Shown here: piece by piece, positions 22,074 to 32,770 of the stretch | Layout of the letters: every line of letters begins with the position of its first letter | How positions within the stretch are numbered: the stretch's first letter is position 1 | Assembly (NCBI GenBank): GCA_019915015.1 | Contig: JAHBBC010000022.1 | Location: 558,001 to 622,000, forward strand | DNA: 64,000 nt | Direction of reading: 5' to 3' | From: Auriscalpium vulgare | Lineage: Eukaryota; Basidiomycota; Agaricomycetes; Russulales; Auriscalpiaceae | Position numbers and translations under genes: made by a program | The notes under the pieces: generated by a model | Databases searched by the model: none | What the model was told of the DNA's origin: nothing | What the model saw: the letters and a program-made list of their open reading frames with translations, nothing else

Positions 22074-22886
22074 TGTGTTTTCCTACTGACTGTGCACTGT
22101 TTGATGTTCAATCCTGGCAATATGATCACTGTGCGCATTGTATGGTCTCAGTAATGTTTCATAGGCAACAATACATGTGTACAGTGTATCATCCTTTGAA
22201 GCCAGTGAGGGGGCTGAAAGCGCAAGTGAACAAAGCGTGGGAGTGAATTTCCAAAAAAGGCGACACAGACTGTCGTTGCATGGGTCAGAAAAATGCTGGA
22301 TGTAGATGACATAAGCAACGATTCAAAGGAATCGTAACGATTCGTAGGAATCGTAACAATTCAAGGGAATCGTAATGCGGAGGTTGTGTGTGCGTTTGAG
22401 GTTCTCGCGAAGGAGCCTCATTACAGATTGGCTGAAGAATTCATATGGGCCGCTTCGATAGACGAGGGACGGCTTGATAATGAGCGGAAGAGATCCAGCA
22501 CGGGAGAGGATGGCGTCGGCCCAGCGCTCGCCAAATGCAAATGGGACGGTAACATTGGCAGCCCAGAGGGCGTGGTCTTGGAGCGCAACGTCCCGCCAGC
22601 ACCGGCAGACGTGCGTAATCTTCATCCAACCCAGATCATTCTGTGACCCTCCTGTAAACTCCCTGCGCACCTGGGGGTCGACCTCGGCCAGGGCGTGGAA
22701 TATTGCGGAGAGCGTCTCAGGTGGGAGGCTGTCAACGGAACCGGTGGCGTTGTCCGAGTCGCTGTGCGTGCCGCCATTATTGACAACGGCGTTGGAACTG
22801 CTAGCTATGCTTTGCTTTTCGTCGATCTGGGGCATCATCGTGCACGAAGTTTTGCTACATACCGGTTCTCGTGTCAGCTCACGCAT

Positions 22887-23556
22887 ACATTTCAACGATA
22901 GCAGGACGTACGTTGACTATCGTCGTTTGGGCTTGTTGATGAGTCGATCCAAGACAGCAGTGAGAGTGGGGAGAGTTACAATCGAATCGGGGCTGAGAAA
23001 GAGTGCAAAGGGGTTTGGTTGATAACTGATGAGCGTCGGCGACAAAGCGGGGTCCATGCGTCGAGCACTGTCCAAATAGCGCGGAACTGAGAATCCGCGG
23101 ACGGAGCTGAGACTACAGGAGACAAACAGAAAGAGAGAGCGCAGGCGTGGGCACTGCGTGGGACGTACTTTGCGAGGATGACGAGAGAGAGCGAGGAGAC
23201 GACTCTGAGTTTCGGCCCCGGGTCCGCTGTTGACACCTATTGACGCGCAATCTTCTCCGAGTCAGCCGCGGGCGGGCCCTTCGCACAGCACATCGACCCT
23301 AAATGTCCGGAGCTGTGGAGGTCAGGGAATGCGGAAGGCGCTGAGCTGTCCGGAGCTGATCCGTTCTCGCACCAGATCCAGAGGAAGTCCTGAGCTGTCC
23401 TGAGCAGGGCGTAGTGACCTTTATTTGGACTCCTACACATAGCCAAACAACGCGCAACGCGAGGCGACGCATCTCCCCAAGTCGCGCTCCCCGCCCAGTC
23501 ACGCCGCCCCCAACCATGGCCATCCGGACCCCGTGCGAAAGCTGGGGATGGGGCCG
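22887..23556. other. Divergent intergenic region between split F-box gene and Cys-rich gene
   Basis: Holds the 5' side of the minus-strand F-box gene and the promoter of the plus-strand small gene. A short segment near 23215-23260 (GATTGCGCGTCAA on the minus strand) recurs near 26540-26570, suggesting an older local duplication. No further gene was seen. Confidence 0.4.
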
Positions 23557-23564
23557 TATATATA
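23557..23564 (+). promoter_or_regulatory. TATA box of the small Cys-rich gene
   Basis: TATATATA is followed by a C/T-rich leader (CCCCACTTCTCCCACCTTTC) and ATG at 23630, a typical basidiomycete promoter layout. Confidence 0.55.
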
Positions 23565-23629
23565 GCGCCATGCGTCGCCCGTCCCCTGCGTTCGCTCCTT
23601 CCCCACTTCTCCCACCTTTCCCCGCCACC

Positions 23630-24048
23630 ATGCCGCCACTCCACGACTCCCCTCGCCATCCTATGTATCGTCGGTGAGCAACTTCGACTCGTATCAGCCA
23701 GCAGGAGCACCGGGATTGACACTTGGCTGTATATTGTCTCAGCAAGGCTCGACATCCGAGTTCCAGGCCCCGACTCACCGCCGAGAGGTAAGTGCTGCGT
23801 CGAGTCACCCTGAAAGCTGCTAACTCCTGCAAATTCTAGGTGTATATGCGCCGGATGTCGACGTCAACGGTGAGTACCCATCCCTTGTAGAGTGCTCGAG
23901 CTCACTTGTTCCTCTGTAGTCCACCTCAACGGCCACCGGAATTTTGCGCGTGTTGCGGCCGGTAAGCACCTTTCCCGTCGGTCCTTTCACTCGCATCTCA
24001 CTGAACTCGCCCGTCAGCATGCAGGAACTGTATTTCTGTAGCTACTAG
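23630..24048 (+). CDS. Small Cys-rich protein, 63 aa, five exons
   Basis: Not visible as one open frame. Exons 23630-23673, 23743-23787, 23840-23869, 23920-23961 and 24018-24048 are separated by four GT-AG introns of 69, 52, 50 and 56 nt. Every junction is phase 2 and the joined frame is open from an ATG in Kozak-like context (GCCACCATG) to TAG at 24046-24048. Intron 2 has a CTAAC branch. A TATA box (TATATATA, 23557-23564) lies 65 bp before the ATG. The product is basic and Pro/Arg-rich with two closely spaced cysteine clusters, CICAGC and CACCG, compatible with a small zinc-binding fold. No signal peptide is evident. The function is not recognised. The alternative is a spliced non-coding transcript, but four frame-preserving junctions in a row favour coding. 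Confidence 0.5.
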
Positions 24049-27000
24049 GGGTACGATTGTGTAGCATAGTCGCTCTGTAGCATGTAACTAGAATTTGCGA
24101 ATATATGCGCTATTTAATCGTATTTTGAGCGTAATTTGAATGAAAATGAGCGAAAATATAGGCAACAGTGAGCAGGGCCCTGACCTGTGCCCCGTCGGGC
24201 ATCCTCTGGACACGCGGAAAATCCTGAGGATGCCCAGAGGATGTCCGGACCTGGGCAGGGTACGGGCAGACGCCGGGAATATGGAATGCCCGGAGGATGC
24301 CCGGCGTCGGATATTGGACCCGAGGTCCTGTGTCGACGTGCTCTTCTCTACAACCACCATCCACATCCATCACACCTTGAATACTCCGTCTGCCGCCCTC
24401 GCCTTGAGAGAACGGGTGTACAGGATCCGCTGTGTTGGGGAAGAGCGCGTATGGATGACGACTGATGGCACATTGGCACTGGCCCCGCTGTGGTCTTGCC
24501 GAAACGAAACGTTGCAATTTCTTCGACACTTTGCATGTCCCGGCAGGAGATTCAATGTCTTAGGAGGGTATGACATCTGGTACGGCCATTGGAAAAGGTG
24601 CGTGTGCAGTGGGTATCGTCGTATCCTAGCTACAGCTAATTAGTATGCAGGAGCTCTACATCAAGTCTGTGCGCGTGCACGTCGCATACCATTCGTCCTT
24701 GTTGCATACTTGTGCCTCTCGTCACCTTTATGTTCTGAAATCCAAGCTGTGTATGATGCTGCGACACGTCATTGTCGATCACCGGCCGCCGGGACTCTTG
24801 ACACCCTGCCGCTCCTCGACCGCTGCCCCGCACGCTCGCACGCTCGCAGCTCGACATCTCATCCTCCAACCCATCCCTGCGGGCGTTGCACTCTGTGGGG
24901 TCTTCTTATTTCGTGTCGGCGCAGTGTGAGGCGTCGCTGACGCAGCGGCAGGGCGGTGACTGCACAAGAATACAGTCATGATGTCGGTGGGAAGCTCAGT
25001 GATGTGCACGCGCCTGACTTCCGACCAGACTAACGCCGCGCCGGCACAATATTTGAAGGATACTGGGCGCAGACGGTGGGGCGAGGCAGGTGCGATCACG
25101 AGTGTACGTTGGGAGGCGCGTACTTGATACAAATGAGCGCAACTTCCAGCGCAGCGACAGCGTGCACGCCAGCACTGGGAACCAGTTTCGCGTCAGACAA
25201 TGCCGGTTGGGTGCACAAAATAGGTACATCAACCCACCATCGTTTCCTTTTTTACGCCAGGGGACTCTGGCACCCTAGAAAAACGCTCACGATGTACAGA
25301 GGCGCGGTGCGGCAGGTTAAGCGGGCGGACAATGTTCAGGCGGGGCGGCGGGCGAGAACATGAGTTTGATGTAGAGCATACAATCTGCCTGGCGCATGGG
25401 AGGCGATATCTGTCTAGATGGCGGCGGAGTCGGCCATGGAAGTGCCGAGGCGGGTGCTGACGGGGATGATGGAATGATGGGAGCACGGTACTCCCAGCCC
25501 ATTGCGCATGTACAGTCCCTGCGGCCATACAGACTACGCGCAGCGCCAGAGAGGTTGAATTCGATGGGGTGGCTGGGTAAATGCGCCAGGTAGAACTCGG
25601 GGCGATTCTTGTAGCATGGCGGCGGGGGAAATAAATGTCTTGCGGGAGCGGGAATAGTAGTGCGCGGGTCTTGCAGAGAGAATGCAGGCTTTGACAGCAT
25701 AGCGAGGGCGGTGACTGCGCACGAGCGAAGAACACCGACTGCGTCACGATGACCATGACTAGCTCGGAGTTGTGCGCGGGCCTGAGGTTGAATGCCGCCG
25801 TCGCACAATATTGAGAAGGCTGGGCTCGGGGCTGCGAAAATTTCCGGCGCTGCGGGGACATGCATATGTTACGAGCGCTATAAATTATTTCGCGTCAGAC
25901 AGACCCACTCCGAGCGCAAGATTCTGAAAGCGCACTGTAATTCCCCCTTCCTGCGTCAGACACTCTGGTAGAGCGCTAATAGACGGTGCAGGTTGTGCCG
26001 GCAGTGTATCGCGGGGCTGCGATGTTTCAAGCGGAGCGGAGGTCACCGCGGCTGCGTACTGTCGGACTTCCCATCGCCCTTCCACCACCTCCGCGCACCA
26101 TACCCTCGAGAGCGCCAGGGAGGCCGCCTTGGATGAAACTAGGGGACTTGGCGGACGGTGGGGTTGTAGTTTGCGCGCCTACGGCGTGGAACAGGATCCA
26201 AATGTGCGTCGATTGTGGTCCAAAGGGCGCGAAGCTGCGGATGCGAGAGCCGCGCCAGTATTTCTGGGCATGGGACGAGTCAGCGGAGGGAGAGGATCAC
26301 GAGCGCAGGTGTAGGCCATACCCTGCAACGAGCGGAGGCGGCGTAAATGATGCAACGCATGCATGCTCCTAGTGAAACGCAACGTAATCAAGCTAGTGCG
26401 GAGGAGCGTTCGTTTGACAGCGGGTATGGTCGATCTGTGTGGACAGAGCAAAGCGTAGGCGTAACGCGAGAGACCTCCGGTCGTTTGTGCAGCTCGAGGG
26501 AGGAGGGCGGGCGGACTCGACATCGGGTTTCGGCCCCGGGGTCATTGTTTACAGTTGTTGACGCGCAATCTTTTTCAGCCTCGTCCTCTTCCCCTTTCAA
26601 CCTGACCATCGCCCGCACCATCTCCCTGTCCATCGCGCCCCGCAGACCCTCATCTGCCGCCCATGCCTCTAGCAGAGTGGGTGCGCAGGCCCCGCAGCAG
26701 CTGCGGGGCCTGCGCACCTGCTCGTTATGCGCGGTGTTGCACAGGGCGTACGAGGACTGATGGCGCACCGGCGCCGGCCCCGCAGCGGGCCCGCTGTGGC
26801 AAATTTTTTCAAGCGTATGGACGCTTTGCGCGTGTTCTCGTGGACTGTCGTCGGACGGGATGTGATGAGATGATATGCGATGCGATGGGACGCGATGGGG
26901 GAAGACTCGAGAGGGATGGGCAACTGGAAGAACGGTGCGCGCTGAGCTGCGTTGTGTCGAATTTTTGCTGATACAAGGCTTTCTTTGCGTGCTCGGTCTG

Positions 27001-27303
27001 CAGATTGTCTCCCGTCACCGTCGCTTGACAGCAATTCTCGCGTCTGCGATGAATCCTCTGTCTCCACTACAGTTACGTATCGTCTTCCCAATCTATTCTG
27101 TTTTATGCGACTGCGCTGCGGGCATAAGATCTCTTCCCCTCTTCTCCTTCGTGTTCTTCATCGCTGTCGCCGACACGGGGCGCTACGGAAGGTTCCAATG
27201 AGTTGTTCAGTGAGCATAGCGACGAACACCGAGCAGCCGCGCGAAGTTGACGACACCCAGTCTGCCAGCGCAGCCGACACCCTCCGCCTAGCATCGTCCT
27301 TAA
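24049..27303. other. No assignable gene; duplicated and palindromic segments
   Basis: 24196-24310 holds several direct and inverted copies of GAGGATGCCC/GGGCATCCTC. A minus-strand frame from ATG 26768 (MRHQSSYALCNTAHNEQ, then LLEAWAADEGLRGAMDREM) resembles a broken frame at about 41000-40850 (LLEARAADGSLG then stop), so one unrecognised gene family may be represented twice. The 26880-27000 and 41080-41190 segments are also alignable. A perfect 18-bp hairpin lies at 26680-26718. Confidence 0.4.
26680..26718. repeat. Perfect 18-bp inverted repeat with 3-nt loop
   Basis: GGTGCGCAGGCCCCGCAG, then CAG, then the exact reverse complement. No mismatch in 18 pairs, and strongly GC-rich. Confidence 0.95.
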
Positions 27304-29227
27304 CTTGCTGGTAGTGGGCCGGTGCTAAGCACGGCAGGTACGATTCCATTTCTAATGGTCTGTGAATATCATTATGTAGTTAATGTTAGTATCCATTTGC
27401 TGCGGCTACAACCTCTACTTGATGGAAGTTTGAAATGCAGTAGAGAGTCTGCATGTACTGAGAATAGTGAATGGTGTTGAAGGTAGTGATATGCAAGTGA
27501 AAGATTGATCTGTCTCAGTCATATCTAAAGTTCAATCTGTGGCATCATGGGTAGCCCTTGATACTCCTCGCTCTGCGCTACGAGGCAATCGTTCGCCAAT
27601 TTTTGCACTTTTGACAAGTCAACATTCACACAATTTCAGAGTCGCAGCATCGCACAGCAGTGTTCCGACCATCCGATTAGTCTCTCCAAATGCTCGCAAG
27701 CTTGGACCAGAGTTCCAACCACTTGTCACAGATGTCGTGAGATTGGATGGAACGTAGAGCCGTCCAAGTGAGCAACTGGGGGCGATGGGGTCACCTATTC
27801 AGTGACGCGACATGTCGTCTGTTGAGGATCGGCTCCACGCACAAGGACGATGAGGGACAACGAAGGATATTCGAATTAGCGCCGGGTAGCGTATACGAAG
27901 CTGGGCGTAATCCGTAAGGGATATCGTAGCAAAAGAGCTAGCTACATGTCCACGGAATAAGGTTCGTATGTACTGTACAGTACCCGGAAGATGCCGGTGC
28001 GGCGTTGAGCTCGACATGCACGTGATATTCCAACATCGTCCGGGCAAGGCAACATGTAGCTGTCCGGGAGTCGTCCTTTCAGAACGACGGGATGTGTGAG
28101 TGGTACGCGAGACAGGCGTTGTCTCTCGAGGAAGCTGGGTCCTATGCCTAATCCCTCATGTGTACTTTCGGAGTGTCTCAATGAAGTACGCTGGGTGAGG
28201 GTGTAAGGCAAGAAGGATGATATTAAGTAAGCAACCGCGGTGCGTAAATACAAATACAGACTAAGGAACCAGTAACACTGTGGGGTTGCAATCAAAGGTA
28301 TTCAAAGGTATCACAAGAGTAGGAAGAGAACAATATAAGTAGGATATCCAACATGTCAGTGACACAACTGTCACAGTTGTCTCACAGTCAGCTTATTATT
28401 CTCCTGGGTCTCATCTTGTCCCATCGTCATCCCATTAGCCGTTGTGCGAGCTCTACGTTGCTCTGACTGTCTTGCGACACCGGCTATTACAGTTGCATTG
28501 CTCTCGTCCCGCAGTGATTGCACCCTCGCTCGTGTCGCACTACTCATCATAGTCTTCCAACCATTGCCCTTGCTCTTCTGACTAGTCACATGAGTGCAAT
28601 GGTTCAGTGTTGTTGTCTGCACTCCTCTCTGTTGTTCTGACCATATTTCGATGATTGTGCACACAGTGCAGTGTGCAGTCGTTCCCAGTTGCTTGCAACA
28701 CACATCCTCTCCTCCAACCCCTCGTTGATGATTCTCCGACTGATCACGCATTCCAACCATCACCTCTGATTGCACACCTCCCTACTCTCATCGGAGACGC
28801 GCTCTGATCATCTTCGGGAGCCTGGCACTCGCTCGCACACATTGCAGTACCCTCTTCAGCGCTCAAGGGATCTGGTACTATCTGACACATTACCACTATA
28901 CTACATGTGGGTGCCCATCATCGCTGTGCATGAACTTGCTCAGCAACATTGTGCATTGCTCCGTGAAACATGGACTCAACCATGCCCCAATTAATACCTG
29001 GCCGGCCTCGCTCGCATGCTTGCACAGGCCGCCAGGTATTGATCAGGGGCATGGTCTGCAGTTCAATTTCTGATAGAAACACTTATATGTACTTCACTCC
29101 GCGTAGTACTTTGGCTAGAGCTCAGACATGACATGATTTCTGGATGCACGAATGGGGAGGTGACAGACTTAGATGCTTTGAAAAGCCTAGAGGAATAGTC
29201 TATAACATATGTATTGATGTATATATC

Positions 29228-29305
29228 GTCAATGGCTCTGTAGTCTAGTGGTATCTGCACTGTATAGTCTTCAAAACTTGGAGGTTTGCAGTTCAATTCC
29301 TGTTA
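29228..29305 (+). other. tRNA-like segment inside repeat
   Basis: TGTAGTCTAGTGGTATCTGC (A-box-like) and GCAGTTCAATTCCTG (B-box-like), equivalent in position to 20133-20205. A second B-box-like copy (GCAGTTCAATTTCTG) lies at about 29056. The cloverleaf is not convincing. Confidence 0.45.
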
Positions 29306-29367
29306 TAAACAGTTTTGAAAAGATTGGTAATCGAGTCCGGGTAGTACAGTAGCCGGAGTAGAGAGGA

Positions 29368-29418
29368 ATGACGTAGTTTCCGAGTGCACTTGTGCTGTGC
29401 ATCCGAGACTGACGTCAT
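29368..29418. repeat. ATGACGTAG/GACGTCAT hairpin
   Basis: Imperfect palindrome from ATGACGTAGTTTCCGAGTGC to GAGACTGACGTCAT, B-type hairpin module. Confidence 0.8.
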
Positions 29419-29705
29419 GGGATCAAGCGTGGGAATTATTTACCGGAAATGGCAATTATGGAGCATTTTCTTCTGACTTCAGAGCCACTGAAATTATGTG
29501 CATATCTATTCTAGTTAGCTTAAAAAATGCGAAATACTGTCTGAAACGGGAGTCTTTTGAAGTGCGAAGAGGGGGAATTGTGTTTGCTAGGGAAATTGGA
29601 CCGTGTGAACAAATAGCTATATATGGGGGGGAAGATGAAAGTTGCATGGGGGTCCAAAAACCGCGACTGGTGCTTACATAAGAAACGATTCAAGGGAATC
29701 GTAAC

Positions 29706-31292
29706 AGCTGTGATCTCTCCGCGCCATCTCCAAAATCCATCGCGCTTCCAGACCTAGTAAGCTTTCTGCGCTCGCCTACAGCGGGAACTGTATCCGTTGT
29801 GCTTGCCAGAGGCCATTTTCGTCCGCGTTGGTGAATGACGGCCGTGTCCAGCGCTCTGGTGCACAATCCACATTCTATCCGCAGCATGACGTCCTGGCGA
29901 AGGTAGCAGTAAGTACACTGCTTTGGTCAGGAGAGGTGGTATCGTTACCGAGGATGAACCAAGGGCGTACAGAGACTATGACGCTGCGCGTAGGCCGAGA
30001 CGTATATATTAGCAAGCTGCACAATCCATCGTCGCAACTGTCTCGACTCTTGCAAATTAGATGGGTCTGCCCGGCGCCCACTTGAACGTAAGTACTCGAA
30101 TCCCGCGCTGTCGCCGAACGGCCGAACGCTCATCAGTTCATTTTTCCACCCAAGCTCGGTACACTATTTCTTAGCCCAGCCTCATTCACGACTCCGAATA
30201 CAATTCTCATGGTGCCGCGCGTGGCGAGGTGACGCACGAGTCAGCGAACGTCGGAGGAGAAGGAGCAGAAGGAACGCTGGGCAGCAGAATAAATTGGAAC
30301 ACCGACATTGCACTACTACATGCGTAGCTCATATTGAGTGGTGTTCTTGTGCGACAGGCGAATTATTCGGTAAGAAGTCGTTCGTAACAGCCGTCAAGCG
30401 ACAGGACGATGGCCTAAGCGTACAGTACCAGCATATCAGGCGAAGCTCTGGTCCCACGCAGCTGAACAACGCACCTTCGTGATGCCCTCCCCGCCCTGTA
30501 GTATCCCATCCTACAACCGACCGAGGAAAAACGTGCATAAGACTCATGGAGCTGAGAAATTCGGCGGGCCCACAAGTGGCGCCGATGCGTCGTCCGTCCT
30601 CAGGCTCCTATGCCCTCTGGAACACTGTGCGCGATGCCAAGCTGTACACACTCCTGCGGACGCTTCAGAAACGAGAACGGGAGGATGAGGTGTGTCTGTG
30701 GTGAGAAATAGGCGGGGAGAAAGGCAAAGAGAGAACAACGCCCTGGCCGGCATCAAGACGGAGGACGCGTCAACAGATGTCAACAGCGGTCGCCGCCCGG
30801 GCCGATGGTTGGGAGTCCTTGTTTTTTTGTTCCGTCTACGACATCCGCTCATCGCCTGCAAGTCCTTCGAACTTTACACGTACGCCTCGCACCCTGGATG
30901 CTCAGACGGCCCATCTTCACCTCGGGATACTTGCCCTGTCCTCGATCCCTTGCAACTGCTTGCGCGCGGTGGGTCGAGAGCTGCAATGGGCTCGACTGGT
31001 GCCGTCACGATGCGGCGAGGAAGTTCTGGAAGTTGCTGATACCTGAGCTGTCTTGATGGTACCAAAGGATGCTAGGTCAGTGTCCACGAAGGCTAGTCGC
31101 GCCTTCATGATCAAACCACGCGGCAGAAGACCCCTTCAGGCTCGTGCCTTGCACTGCACAGCGTTGTTGTAAGACGATTCTGTTGTTCTCAGCTCACACA
31201 AGGCTTCCTCCGCCCCGCCCGAATATTAAAACGGCATCCTCAAGACTACTTACCGACCACAGTCTACAGCTATCACCGCATCTCAAGACACC
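29706..31292. other. Intergenic; no assignable gene
   Basis: Short frames only. Immediately upstream of 31293 there is an AT-rich AATATTAAAA stretch (about 31222) that could serve the F-box promoter. Confidence 0.4.
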
Positions 31293-32435
31293 ATGCCTAT
31301 CCCGCCTATCCCATTTGACATTCAGTTGGACATCATAAAATGGGTCTACATCGTCTCGCAGAGCCACGATATCGATTACCGCACTCTGTCGTCCTGCGCT
31401 CTCGTTTGCAGAGACTGGCTCACCCCTGCGCAGCGCCTCCTCTTCCGCCGCATTCCTCCCGCGCGGCACTTCCTCGACGCATTGATAATCCTCCATGCAT
31501 TCGCCACCAACCCCCATCTCTGCACCTACGTGCGATCTTTCCCAACCAACATCTCGGACACCTGGTACATGCACAGGAGATACTTTCTCCCACCAAGCTT
31601 TCCGCATCTCGAGGAGCTGCATTACCTCTATGGGCACCCGTCGATGCCCGCCCTGCACGCGCTCGGTCTGCGCCCGTCTGTGCTCGTGTATGATAGGACC
31701 CCGGATCCGGAATGGTTGCCCGCCGTAATCGAGGCGCTCCCCAGCGTACGCCACTTGGTGCTGAACGAGGCCTGCGGACTTCTCAAATTTATGCTGCCCC
31801 CGAACGCGCAGCTGCTCTCCATCAAGTACGGAACCACCATCGACTTTGCAAAGCTTTCCATCCTCCCCGGACCAGCGGCGCGCGCCGACGCGGACATCTC
31901 GTTCCACGAGCTGCACCTCGGGTATCTCCATTTTCCTGCGAAGATGACAGGCGTCGCGCGCTGCATCGCGCGCAACCTGCGCTCGCTGACGCTGTGGATG
32001 CTGGTGCCGTCCAACGCTACGCTTGAGCAGCTCACCGCGCTCGAGTCGCTCGTCATCGGTGGGCTCCCGAAGACGCCCCTCGCGCTTCCGCGCACGCTCC
32101 GGCATTTTGGCCTCCACCAACGCTTATATGATCTCGGTATGCGGGCGGATCGAACTCAAGCGTCTCTTCCAAATGCCGGAGTATCGCCTTCTGCGGTTCC
32201 ACTAGCAGTTTCGCTGTTGAACATAGAGCTGTCAGAACTATGCGTCGTGTCGGTAACGCGCTGCTCGAAGGCCTGCGTCAGGCAGGCGCTGAAGACCGCG
32301 AGCGAGGCGCGCGGGGCAATGTTCTTGGAGTACGCGGACGCCGAGTCGTTTCCGGTGCGTCTCCTCATGATTTGTGCGCTGGTGGCGAGGACTGATGATG
32401 ACTGTCAGCGCACGCAATATGTCGATTGGATATGA
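31293..32435 (+). CDS. F-box-like protein, YVDWI subfamily, 362 aa if spliced
   Basis: ATG 31293. F-box-like N-terminus IPFDIQLDIIKWVYIVSQSH, then LSSCALVCRDWLTPAQRLLF, followed by the LRR-like region (LPSVRHLVLNE, LPRTLRHFGLH). By analogy with the paralogue at 16380, an intron runs from 32355 to 32408 (GTGCGT...GTCAG). It is 54 nt with no stop, so the unspliced frame stays open and would add 18 residues (380 aa). The terminal exon encodes RTQYVDWI. The gene is tail-to-tail with the DUF6533 gene at 32771. Likely an SCF ubiquitin-ligase adaptor by family. A 308-codon antisense frame over the same bases is a shadow. Confidence 0.9.
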   Translation: MPIPPIPFDIQLDIIKWVYIVSQSHDIDYRTLSSCALVCRDWLTPAQRLLFRRIPPARHFLDALIILHAFATNPHLCTYVRSFPTNISDTWYMHRRYFLPPSFPHLEELHYLYGHPSMPALHALGLRPSVLVYDRTPDPEWLPAVIEALPSVRHLVLNEACGLLKFMLPPNAQLLSIKYGTTIDFAKLSILPGPAARADADISFHELHLGYLHFPAKMTGVARCIARNLRSLTLWMLVPSNATLEQLTALESLVIGGLPKTPLALPRTLRHFGLHQRLYDLGMRADRTQASLPNAGVSPSAVPLAVSLLNIELSELCVVSVTRCSKACVRQALKTASEARGAMFLEYADAESFPVRLLMICALVARTDDDCQRTQYVDWI

Positions 32436-32770
32436 TATGATGAGCGTCATTCGTTGATCGCTCGCGGAACATCTGTTTTTACTGCAGAAAGTAGTATTGT
32501 ATGTATGTACGCTGGACCCGCATATGCTATATACGCCCGCCCTCTCGCTTGCCTACGCCTGCTTTCGCCCGCGGTAGGGGTCTAGTCAGAGGGATCTCAC
32601 TACTCTGGACTGGCCAGATATAAACACGCAGACTCGAGCTCAACTATAAGAACAATTAGATGGGAACAGTGGCACCAGAGAGTAGAAACGTAGTCTGTAT
32701 GCCATACTTTCACTTCTTCATCGGCGGCATACGCCACGCGGCAACCATTCGACTGCCAATCACCATCCAT

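Larger units (their letters stand above)
21131..22375 (+). mobile_element. CTTGCTGGG-family element, A type, 1.25 kb, two hairpins
   Basis: The head at 21131 abuts the previous tail. Hairpins lie at 21538-21589 and 22023-22073. The tail at about 22240-22320 ends in three tandem units of the GATTC-NNN-GGAATCGTAAC type (CGATTCAAAGGAATCGTAAC and relatives, 22318-22375), directly at the F-box coding sequence. Two hairpins may mean two fused copies. Confidence 0.75.
17907..22886 (-). pseudogene. F-box/LRR-like gene interrupted by 3.2 kb of nested repeats
   Basis: The N-terminal part lies at 22886-22376 (minus): VDSLPPETLSAIFHALAE, ITHVCRCWRDVALQDHALWA, ending at THNLRI. The C-terminal part lies at 19135-17907: VEISEKQLPVLFGPAPILKT onward to GHALKVLDVAGCTGVSEALA and the stop. 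The pieces align consecutively with the intact paralogue at 12132-13682 (LCI...PAPILRTL), so little or no coding DNA was lost. The intervening 19136-22375 consists wholly of CTTGCTGGG-family repeats. Both halves remain open, suggesting a recent insertion. Translation from the 5' half would continue about 15 codons into repeat tail and stop. The start is taken at ATG 22886 or 22835; the second is equally possible. Confidence 0.85.
27304..29705 (+). mobile_element. CTTGCTGGG-family element, B type, 2.4 kb
   Basis: The head CTTGCTGGTAGTGGGCCGGT...TACGATTCC at 27304 is nearly identical to the one at 19136. The 3' 730 bp (from about 28970) follows the element at 19825-20580: CATGCCCCAATTAATACCTGG inverted repeat (28982-29051), tRNA-like segment (29228-29305), hairpin (29368-29418), and the tail GTTGCATGGGGGTCC ending in CGATTCAAGGGAATCGTAAC. 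The middle (27360-28970) is extra sequence without a recognisable product and may hold other insertions. No transposase or reverse transcriptase was seen. Confidence 0.65.

Noticed and set aside
31194..32120. 308-codon open frame on the minus strand
   Set aside because: It is antisense to the intact F-box gene at 31293; composition reflects the opposite strand's codon bias and no domain is visible.
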